Assembly: GCA_002011355.1 (NCBI GenBank)
Contig: MTNE01000175.1
Span: 2,228-7,381 of the forward strand
Origin: Thermoplasmatales archaeon JdFR-43
GTDB lineage: Archaea > Thermoplasmatota > E2 > UBA202 > JdFR-43
Length of the DNA stretch: 5,154 nt
Direction of reading: 5' to 3'
Shown piece by piece: positions 1 through 5,154 of the stretch. The notes below the pieces were generated by a model. That model searched no databases, was not told the origin of the DNA, and saw only the letters and a list, made by a program, of their open reading frames with translations. Position 1 is the first letter of the stretch. Each line of letters begins with the position of its first letter. Position numbers and translations under genes: made by a program.

Positions 1-1060
1 CTGAAAAAGGTGGCAGAAAAGATTTATAACGATTTGGTAAATGGAAGGATTCCTTCCCTGGAGTTACCGGCAAGAACAAAATCGAACATAGTATTTGATG
101 AGAGATACAGAGTATGGAAATATGGGAAGCAGAATATTACAAGAAGTGCGGTTTCATTATCAGGTGCTTACATGCTTTTGCGCACTATCTATGTCATTGA
201 TTTTATTAAAGAGATGATTGAAAATAATAAATCCTCGACGCTCAGAACTTTATTATATTTCCGAGGGATGGGGAGAGGCAAAGTTTAACAGTCAGGATGA
301 ATCAGATAAACTAGCGGAGGACTTGGAAATAATAACAAAAAAGCTAAGAGAAGATTTTAAGTTGCGCCCTGAGGAGGATGGCGCACGCGTTATAGGAGAC
401 ATTGTGATAGAAGAAGTCACAAGAAAAGGAGAAAAGCGTCGCATTCATTGCCAAGATGATGTTGGCGATGCAGGCTACAGCATTCCATATAACGTGGAGA
501 AGGAAAAGCTTCGCTTTGTAAAAGTAAATGCAGACAAAGTTATAGCTGTTGAAACAGGAGGTATGTTCGACAGGCTAGTAGAAAACAGATTTGATGAAAA
601 AAGTAATGCCATACTCGTCCATCTAAAAGGGCAGCCAGCAAGAAGTACAAGGCGCTTCATCAAAAGATTAAATGAAGAATTAAATCTCCCAGTTATTGTT
701 TTTACAGATGGCGATCCATGGAGCTATCGCATTTATGCCTCTGTCGCTTATGGAGCAATTAAAACAGCTCACATCTCTGAATATTTGGCAACACCATCTG
801 CTCAATTCCTCGGTGTAACTCCATCTGATATACTGAATTATGAATTACCTTCTGATGATTTAAGCAAAGAGGATATTGCTGCTCTACAATCAGAGCTTAG
901 TGACCCACGCTTTCAGGATGATTTCTGGATAAATGAAATTAAGCTGCAACTCGAAATAAAGAAAAAGGCAGAACAGCAAGCGTTGGCAAAATATGGCTTA
1001 GATTATGTAACAGATGTATATCTGCCAGAAAAACTGGCAGAAATGGGTTATGAAGTATAA
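1..1060 (+). CDS. top6A: DNA topoisomerase VI subunit A (Spo11-like), 5'-partial and frameshifted
   Basis: This is the DNA-cleaving subunit of type IIB topoisomerase VI, which with the ATPase subunit Top6B passes one duplex through another and relaxes or decatenates DNA. The 5' part (1 to about 246, frame 1) encodes the start of the winged-helix (5Y-CAP) domain, with [13 protein letters not shown] and KSSTLR. The rest (about 245-1060, frame 2) resumes with [10 protein letters not shown]. By family knowledge the second Tyr of YY (codon 254-256) is the active-site tyrosine. The Toprim domain follows: the acidic Glu is in [10 protein letters not shown] (codon 551-553) and the DxD pair is in FTDGDPW (codons 707-709 and 713-715). 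The C-terminal [10 protein letters not shown] and DPRFQDDFW segments also fit archaeal Top6A. About 353 residues are visible, near full family length, so only a short N-terminus is missing. The frame stays open to base 1, so the GTG at 10 is probably internal. The frameshift would inactivate the gene if real. Confidence 0.93.
241..256 (+). other. Frameshift in top6A beside the catalytic tyrosine
   Basis: The Top6A homology runs in frame 1 up to Leu-Arg (ctc aga, 241-246) and continues in frame 2 from Glu (gaa, 245-247). The family spacing between this arginine and the YY pair (R-x-x-Y-Y) is restored exactly if two bases are missing, so that AGAGAA became AGAA. A single inserted base would also fix the frame but would lose one residue of that spacing. 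Without repair, frame 1 ends at the TAA at 286-288, giving a protein that lacks the Toprim domain. No slippery motif or pausing structure typical of programmed shifting is evident. Confidence 0.85.
1022..1040 (+). repeat. Short perfect inverted repeat at the 3' end of top6A
   Basis: CTGCCAG (1022-1028) and CTGGCAG (1034-1040) are perfect reverse complements separated by AAAAA. The flanking T at 1021 and A at 1041 extend the stem to 8 bp. It lies inside the last 14 codons of top6A (Leu-Pro-Glu-Lys-Leu-Ala). An oligo-T run follows only at 1067-1071, too far for a standard intrinsic terminator. It may simply reflect codon composition. Confidence 0.4.
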
Positions 1061-1084
1061 TAAAAATTTTTATGATAACAACAT

Positions 1085-1090
1085 AGGTGA
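1085..1090 (+). promoter_or_regulatory. Shine-Dalgarno site favouring a TTG start at 1096
   Basis: AGGTGA matches the archaeal anti-Shine-Dalgarno target and lies 5 bases before a TTG codon at 1096-1098. The in-frame GTG at 1087 overlaps this element and has no ribosome-binding sequence of its own upstream, so TTG 1096 is the better start. Confidence 0.5.
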
Positions 1091-1095
1091 AAATT

Positions 1096-1541
1096 TTGAA
1101 AGTATGTATAATTTATGATACCAAAAGAGGGTCAACAAAGCAGATTGCAGAATGGATGAAAGAAGGATTGATGGATGCTAGAATATTGGTTGACTTAAAA
1201 AAGGTTGACAGAGTGGATAATTTTGCTTATGATCTCTTTGTTATTGGCTCGCCTATATACTGGGAAAAACCTCTGAAAAGTGTGGTTAATTTTCTCTCTG
1301 AAAATAAAGATAAATTTAAGGGTAAGAAAGTTGCTGTATTCGTTGTCTGCCTAGCAAAGCTTTTTGGGCACTTTACAGATAAACATGTTAAGAACCATTA
1401 TTTAAAACCATTGAAGAAGAAATTTTAGACTCATTGGTTAAGAGAGGTGTATTTAAGGGGTGGTTGAAGAAACCAGATTATAACGAAAAGAAAAATGTCA
1501 TCAAGTGGATAAGGGAAGTAGTGCAGGAAAACAAAAATTAG
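1096..1541 (+). CDS. Flavodoxin-fold protein, frameshifted near its C-terminal third
   Basis: This is a small FMN-binding flavodoxin-domain protein, probably a cytoplasmic electron carrier or FMN-dependent oxidoreductase; its partner and substrate cannot be read from the sequence. From the TTG at 1096 it begins MKVCIIYDTKRGSTKQIAEW. The first beta strand is followed by the T-x-x-G-S-T phosphate-binding loop (residues 9-14). GSPIYWEKP (51-59) forms the loop expected next to the isoalloxazine ring, and VAVFVVCLAK (79-88) is the third flavin-contact strand and loop. The first frame stops at 1426-1428 after LKPLKKKF. The frame starting at 1413 continues the fold as EEEILDSLVKRGVFKGWLKK and onwards, ending at the TAG at 1539-1541. 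The rejoined product is about 148 residues, normal for a short flavodoxin. An alternative start is the GTG at 1087. It lies 26-35 bases after top6A and is perhaps cotranscribed. It resembles the HemG/Flavodoxin_5 group, but the exact subfamily is unsure. Confidence 0.8.
1411..1428 (+). other. Frameshift in the flavodoxin gene
   Basis: Frame 1 reads Pro-Leu at 1408-1413, then Lys-Lys-Lys-Phe and a TAG at 1426-1428. Frame 3 reads three Glu codons from 1413 and then a plausible amphipathic C-terminal helix ending at 1541. The G at 1413 is shared by both readings, so loss of one G from an original TTGGAA explains the break. The local sequence G AAA TTT is not a classic -1 slippery heptamer. Confidence 0.75.
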
Positions 1542-1544
1542 TAA

Positions 1545-1566
1545 CTTTCTTAATAAAATTTAAGAG
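1545..1566 (+). terminator. Possible AT-rich terminator in the convergent gap
   Basis: Only 18 bases separate the flavodoxin stop (1541) from the peptidase stop (1560). A weak 6-bp inverted repeat, TCTTAA (1548-1553) and TTAAGA (1560-1565), surrounds an A/T-rich loop. Short T runs occur on both strands. It could serve convergent transcripts, but the stem is weak and has almost no G-C pairs. Confidence 0.22.
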
Positions 1567-4016
1567 GGAGGGAGGAGTTGCAAGCTAGGGTCACCAAGCA
1601 AAACCCATTGCTCCACTGTTTTTAAGTCGGCGGGATCCCATCCTTCATCTACATCTGGCAGTACAAATTCATGGAAATGAGTTATGTAGTTGCTTATCGC
1701 TCCTGCAAAAACATTTCCTAAGACAGGTGGGGCTTCCTCTGCATATACCCTAAAGAATTCTGTTGTTATCCAGTTATCAACGCCCCCTACAACGCACCAC
1801 TCGCCAAGATTTCCATAGCCATAGCCAGTATTACCAATAGATGCTATCGCCCCTTTGTTTGGCTGCTTGACAAGGTACCAACTCCAGCATTCTGGAACAG
1901 GATAGCCAAAAGTATTCATATATCTCTTGTTAAACCAGTCAATAGCAGTTAAAGCAGCTGAAACATTGAACTGGCTGTTGTGGCATCCGCCAACGACGCA
2001 TATGAATGGCTTTCCTTCATTTGCTATTTTATCCATCGGGAAATATGGTGGTCCATATAAATCGCTGACAGATAAACCTACTACTTCCGCATGCTGTCTG
2101 TTGCCTGGTATACCTGGATAATGATTTGCCCATATCCCGGGGCTACCATGCCCAGAGAAAAATGCAAAGCCAGCTCCCTGGCTTAGTGCATCAACAACGT
2201 CCTGCTTTCCTGTGAAATTGCCATTTGCTGTGGATAGAAATATTTTTTCAAAGCTATCTGGCATGTAATAGAAAGCTCCTCCTCTTCCATGGAGAAGTTT
2301 TTCTCCTACCGTCCAGTCACCTTCTGCAATTTGCAGCGTATTGTTTCTCCATGCTTCGAATACCACTTCACCATTGCTGTTTTCAATCCATACATGTATG
2401 TTGGTATAATCTCCATAAAGTTTTGGGTCATATGATTTGCCTCTGATATAAAGAATGCCATCTATGTATTCCACATCTGCCCAGTGCAAATAAGAATTCA
2501 GATATGCCTCTCTTTCGGAAGGAGAGTAAGTATAATCATCCTTGCCAACAACATCGCCTTCAGAAATGGAAACAATTTTGGCTATGGGTGGAGCAGGATA
2601 GCCATTCTGCAACTCGGGAATCAAATAGTCATCATGATTGAAAGTCAGCTTTGTTTCCGCATTATGATCAACAGTGAAATGAGTTATGTCTATTGGCCCT
2701 GCCTCACCCTCATCATTGAAACTCTGAGCATACAACGTATATTCTCCATCTGGAACATTATTTACATCCCATGTTATGTTTAAATCCTGTTGATCGAGGA
2801 AACCATCTCCTGTGACTCCAACCATTCTGTAGAACCAGCTGCTTTTATCATTTGTTTCATATGCAATTATTTTACTCACCATATCTCTAACTTCTTTTTC
2901 ATTCCTGCATGCAAGTCTGCCGAGATATACATCAGGATATAAATCGAGTTCATCCTTCTTAGCCATTGTATATTCTGCAAATATGCCATTACCGTTGCTG
3001 TCCCAGTCATCAAAGACTGGTTGCCCATCTTCGTACTTGTAAATATCAGCATAATATAAATCGGTTATAAAGCCTGGATCATCTCCTTCCCAATATCTCC
3101 AATTTGAATATCTGACAGGCACATACCATCCTTTTACTCCTGCATTTGTGTTATCCTTTGGCTTAGCATATACAACTGATTTTAAGCCCCCAACAAGCAA
3201 TACATATTCTATACCCCACTGCTCAATTGCATCTTTGATAGCATATTTTATTTTCTCTGGTTCATCCCTCCCATTATATTCTGCGTAAATTTCCTCTGTT
3301 GTTTTTAATATTGTTGGCATGCCTATCGAATTTTTATGTTCGACAAGAGGTTCCAAATCATCGGCAAAAACGGAAGGAGCTATTATCAACAGCTTGTAGG
3401 TATCTGAAAAACTGCTCTCCTCTGGTGCCTCATACTTAATGCTAATTTTTGCCTTTTCAGCTGCCAATACTTCTCCTTTTGCTGGCACATATCTTACAGG
3501 ATATATGTTTATGACCAGATGTGTGACCCTCTCTCCATTTTTATTGAGTCCCACGCCTATATGATAATCATACCATTTTGAAGGAAATGGCTCTGAACTT
3601 CCGTATATCTCTTCGTTCTTTATCTCTCCAACCAACTTTCCATCTGAAAGACGGTATCTTGCTGGGGCTGGAATAATTTGCTTGGAAATTTTGTATTGCT
3701 CTATATTTTCCATAACGACATTTACTTCAATGTTTCTTGCACCAAATGGCAACTCCACTGCCTTAACCATTTTGGGCAGCAATGGATAGCCAGGCTTTAT
3801 CAGGAATGCATTGCATTCTTTTACAGATATCTCTATATAATTCTCCTTTTCAGTTATAACCGCCTTCGAGAATACTATTTCGTTTGTAAATTTCTGCTGA
3901 GTTTCCATCTTTTCCTTGTAATTGTTGCTTTCTTTTCCACTTTCCATGCCTGCCATATTAAATCCATTCAACAAAAACGCAAGCGCCACCAACAATACAA
4001 ATATTTTTGTCTTCAT
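1560..4016 (-). CDS. Secreted gingipain-like cysteine peptidase (family C25) with Ig-like insertion
   Basis: This is an exported endopeptidase of the caspase-like C25 (gingipain) family, expected to cut proteins outside the cell. Numbering is from the ATG at 4016 (818 residues). MKTKIFVLLVALAFLLNG is a signal peptide with no lipobox cysteine. About 45-195 matches a C25-type propeptide (PGYPLLPK, ELPFGARNIEV). The peptidase domain runs from about 205 to the end. DWDSNGNG (337-344) looks like a calcium-binding loop, and YPDVYLGRLACRN (360-372) is a family hallmark. The catalytic dyad is His623 in FFSGHGSPG (codon 2148-2150) and Cys678 in VVGGCHNS (codon 1983-1985). LLGDPSLQL near the C-terminus is also typical. 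About 407-571 forms an apparent beta-rich insertion between the two halves, containing VPDGEYTLYAQSFND. No C-terminal anchor is present, so it is probably released. Cleavage specificity (Arg, Lys or other) cannot be read. The ATG at 4028 adds four residues but lacks a Shine-Dalgarno site. Confidence 0.92.
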   Translation of the reverse strand: MKTKIFVLLVALAFLLNGFNMAGMESGKESNNYKEKMETQQKFTNEIVFSKAVITEKENYIEISVKECNAFLIKPGYPLLPKMVKAVELPFGARNIEVNVVMENIEQYKISKQIIPAPARYRLSDGKLVGEIKNEEIYGSSEPFPSKWYDYHIGVGLNKNGERVTHLVINIYPVRYVPAKGEVLAAEKAKISIKYEAPEESSFSDTYKLLIIAPSVFADDLEPLVEHKNSIGMPTILKTTEEIYAEYNGRDEPEKIKYAIKDAIEQWGIEYVLLVGGLKSVVYAKPKDNTNAGVKGWYVPVRYSNWRYWEGDDPGFITDLYYADIYKYEDGQPVFDDWDSNGNGIFAEYTMAKKDELDLYPDVYLGRLACRNEKEVRDMVSKIIAYETNDKSSWFYRMVGVTGDGFLDQQDLNITWDVNNVPDGEYTLYAQSFNDEGEAGPIDITHFTVDHNAETKLTFNHDDYLIPELQNGYPAPPIAKIVSISEGDVVGKDDYTYSPSEREAYLNSYLHWADVEYIDGILYIRGKSYDPKLYGDYTNIHVWIENSNGEVVFEAWRNNTLQIAEGDWTVGEKLLHGRGGAFYYMPDSFEKIFLSTANGNFTGKQDVVDALSQGAGFAFFSGHGSPGIWANHYPGIPGNRQHAEVVGLSVSDLYGPPYFPMDKIANEGKPFICVVGGCHNSQFNVSAALTAIDWFNKRYMNTFGYPVPECWSWYLVKQPNKGAIASIGNTGYGYGNLGEWCVVGGVDNWITTEFFRVYAEEAPPVLGNVFAGAISNYITHFHEFVLPDVDEGWDPADLKTVEQWVLLGDPSLQLLPPS

Positions 4017-4020
4017 TTTT

Positions 4021-4026
4021 CTCCCC
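4021..4026 (-). promoter_or_regulatory. Shine-Dalgarno site for the C25 peptidase
   Basis: On the minus strand GGGGAG lies 4 bases before the ATG at 4016-4014. The upstream in-frame ATG at 4028-4026 overlaps it and has no such site. This favours the start at 4016, which also puts the usual Met-Lys-x-Lys directly before the hydrophobic signal core. Confidence 0.5.
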
Positions 4027-4045
4027 ATTAACTAATGCTGCTAAA

Positions 4046-4054
4046 TTTATAAAA
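4046..4054 (-). promoter_or_regulatory. Archaeal TATA-box-like element upstream of the peptidase
   Basis: Minus-strand TTTTATAAA lies in the short gap between the PKD gene stop and the peptidase start. With the usual archaeal spacing of about 26 bases, transcription would begin near 4020-4026, giving a very short leader for the ATG at 4016. That geometry would leave the ATG at 4028 outside the transcript. No convincing BRE is visible, and A/T-rich gaps often contain such matches by chance. Confidence 0.4.
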
Positions 4055-4064
4055 CTAACTTATG

Positions 4065-4070
4065 AAAAAT
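4065..4070 (-). terminator. Oligo-T tract after the PKD gene stop codon
   Basis: The minus strand reads ATTTTTC, with five T's beginning two bases after the TGA stop at 4072-4074. A second run of four T's follows at 4054-4051. Oligo-T runs can terminate archaeal transcription without a hairpin. This would separate the PKD transcript from the peptidase, though read-through remains possible. Confidence 0.3.
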
Positions 4071-4071
4071 C

Positions 4072-5154
4072 TCAAACACTCTTTTTTACTATTTCCCTCC
4101 TAGATAAAATGAGAAGGATTGCAACGATGATAAGAGTTAATTCGAATCCATATGTTTCCTTTTTGGTTTTCACCTCTATCAAATAGGAAACGCTATGCTC
4201 AGCTCCGTCATCATCAATGATTATTAGGGTAACATTGTAGGTTCCATCATGTATGTATTCATGAATTACCTGTGCCCCATAGCTAATATTTCCATCTCCA
4301 AAGTCCCAAGTGTAATTTACTATAAAACCATCCAAATCATATGACGTAGAATTGAAATATATTATCTCATTTTTTTCTGGAATGTGGGGCTGCCACGAGA
4401 AATCAGCTACAGGAGGAGCATTTGCTACTTCTAATTGCTTTTCGATACTGTCCCTTGCTCCATCATCATCAATAATTGTTAGCGTTACATTATACATCCC
4501 ATCATCTTTGTATTTATGGGTGGCGTTTTTTCCATAGCTAATATTTCCATCTCCAAAGTCCCATGTCCAGTTAACAATGCTTCCGTCTGAATCTATCGAA
4601 GAATCAAGAAATGTTATGGTATCTGTATCCATTGGATATGCTGGCACATAGACAAAATTTGCTACCGGGGGAGAATTAACATTAATACTTTTTGACGTGG
4701 TATTGATATAGCCATCATCATCTACAATGGTGAGAATAATTGTATAGATGCCACTACTTGAATATACATGTGGCGGATTTGGCAAGACGGAAAAAGTATT
4801 GTCTCCAAAACTCCAGTTATATGATGTGACGTATCCATCCATATCATAACAATTGCTGCTGAAATACACTGCTTCTCCTGGCTCCGGATTTACGGGGGAA
4901 AAAGAAAAATCTATTGATGGTGGTCTATTTTCCACAATCACTGTCTTTTTGCTCACATTTGATGCGTTATTGTTATCAGTTACTTTAAGAACTATGGTGT
5001 AATTTCCATCATCATCCCACGAGTGTCTCGCAATAGAACTTTTTCCAGCTTCATCATATATGCCATCATTGTTCCAGTCCCATTCATACAGGATAATCTC
5101 GCCATCCAAATCATAGCTTGAACTAGCATCAAACATAATCATTTGTTTTGTTTT
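4072..5154 (-). CDS. PKD-repeat surface protein with C-terminal membrane anchor, 5'-partial
   Basis: This is the C-terminal part of a cell-surface or secreted protein built from PKD (Ig-like) domains, which commonly act as spacers or in protein or carbohydrate contacts. The reading frame stays open to the window edge through Lys-Thr-Lys-Gln, so the ATG at 5142 is almost certainly internal. Numbered from that Met (356 residues), the domains are PKD1 1-71 (its start lies outside the window), PKD2 74-155, PKD3 158-240 and PKD4 243-325. The signature WDFGDG is intact in PKD3 and PKD4, WSFGDN in PKD2 and WDWNNDG in PKD1. Each boundary has a Pro-Pro (RPPS, SPPV, APPV). Residues 335-347 (LTLIIVAILLILS) form a membrane helix, preceded by YGFE and followed by the basic tail RREIVKK. 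Thirteen N-x-S/T sequons suggest glycosylation. It lies just upstream of the C25 peptidase on the same strand. Any N-terminal enzymatic domain lies outside the window, so the specific function is unknown. Confidence 0.88.
   Translation of the reverse strand, partial: KTKQMIMFDASSSYDLDGEIILYEWDWNNDGIYDEAGKSSIARHSWDDDGNYTIVLKVTDNNNASNVSKKTVIVENRPPSIDFSFSPVNPEPGEAVYFSSNCYDMDGYVTSYNWSFGDNTFSVLPNPPHVYSSSGIYTIILTIVDDDGYINTTSKSINVNSPPVANFVYVPAYPMDTDTITFLDSSIDSDGSIVNWTWDFGDGNISYGKNATHKYKDDGMYNVTLTIIDDDGARDSIEKQLEVANAPPVADFSWQPHIPEKNEIIYFNSTSYDLDGFIVNYTWDFGDGNISYGAQVIHEYIHDGTYNVTLIIIDDDGAEHSVSYLIEVKTKKETYGFELTLIIVAILLILSRREIVKKSV
4102..4152 (-). other. YGFE plus membrane helix plus basic tail (possible archaeosortase-type signal)
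   Basis: The protein end has a short polar linker (KTKKET), then YGFE (4152-4141), a hydrophobic stretch (4140-4102) and an Arg/Lys-rich tail. This tripartite layout matches the PGF-CTERM class of archaeal surface-protein sorting signals, except that Tyr replaces the Pro of PGF. It could be a variant sorting signal or just a plain C-terminal anchor. Confidence 0.45.
4277..4563 (-). repeat. Direct repeat within tandem PKD3/PKD4 coding units
   Basis: An exact 32-base match occurs at 4277-4308 and 4532-4563, 255 bases apart, which is exactly 85 codons. It encodes the WDFGDGNISYG core in both PKD3 and PKD4. The similarity extends with mismatches through the following DGxYNVTL and IIDDDGA segments, so the last two domains look like a relatively recent in-frame duplication, or copies kept alike by gene conversion. 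Confidence 0.85.

Noticed and set aside
8..13. AGGTGG and the GTG at 10 as the true start of top6A
   Set aside because: The frame is open to base 1, and Top6A proteins normally carry further residues before this helix, so the start most likely lies outside the window.
241..256. Programmed ribosomal frameshifting in top6A
   Set aside because: There is no slippery site or stimulatory structure, a +1 shift would lose a residue in the conserved R-x-x-Y-Y spacing, and the family is not known to use recoding.
475..663. Minus-strand frame of 62 codons within top6A
   Set aside because: It lies opposite the conserved Toprim region and has no supporting motif or ribosome site.
1927..2783. Plus-strand open frames of 64-99 codons opposite the peptidase
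   Set aside because: They overlap a long minus-strand gene with clear family motifs, show no recognisable domain, and have odd cysteine- and tryptophan-rich compositions typical of antisense readings.
3678..4031. Plus-strand frame of 117 codons opposite the peptidase N-terminus
   Set aside because: It is antisense to the signal peptide and propeptide, and its Phe/Tyr/His-rich composition looks like the complement of real coding sequence.
4352..4537. Plus-strand frame of 61 codons opposite the PKD repeats
   Set aside because: It is antisense to PKD3 and PKD4 and has no recognisable features.
4168..5142. CRISPR-like array suggested by repeated segments
   Set aside because: The repeats are 255 bases apart, in frame and encode PKD domains; there are no short regular repeats with unique spacers.

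Overview
The window carries four protein genes, two on each strand, meeting tail to tail near position 1541-1560. It looks archaeal and probably euryarchaeal. The evidence is a topoisomerase VI A subunit of archaeal type, a TATA-box-like element just upstream of a gene, and PKD-repeat surface protein architecture with a C-terminal membrane anchor resembling archaeal sorting signals. The DNA is AT-rich with many AGA/AGG arginine codons. A secreted gingipain-type (C25) peptidase beside a PKD protein is reminiscent of sediment or hydrothermal Thermoplasmatota-related lineages. That placement is inference; the sequence does not fix a species.

Plus strand, 1-1541: the first gene is top6A, the DNA-cleaving subunit of topoisomerase VI, with its extreme N-terminus cut off by the window edge. 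It is followed by a small flavodoxin-fold protein. Both are interrupted by a frameshift. In top6A the break lies at about 244-247, seven bases before the predicted catalytic tyrosine codon. In the flavodoxin gene it lies at about 1411-1413, and the missing C-terminal third continues in another frame to 1541. Both are most simply explained by small deletions: two bases lost from a GAGA-like tract, and one base lost from a GG run. Sequencing or assembly error is the leading explanation, and recent gene inactivation is the alternative.

Minus strand, 5154-1560: a surface protein made of at least four PKD domains enters from beyond the window edge. It ends in a transmembrane helix and a basic tail, with a YGFE motif just before the helix. 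About 40-50 bases downstream begins a large secreted caspase-fold cysteine peptidase of family C25. It has a signal peptide, a C25-type propeptide, a calcium-loop-like motif, a His/Cys dyad and an Ig-like insertion splitting the peptidase domain. The short gap between the two genes contains an oligo-T tract and a TATA-like box, so the peptidase may have its own promoter.

Taken together, one half is DNA topology and redox housekeeping, and the other is a probable extracellular protein-degradation or cell-surface module. No RNA gene, CRISPR array, insertion sequence or gene-free stretch above 300 bases was seen. No clearly new system was found; the most notable points are the frameshift beside the Top6A active site, the split C25 peptidase and the unusual C-terminal anchor.
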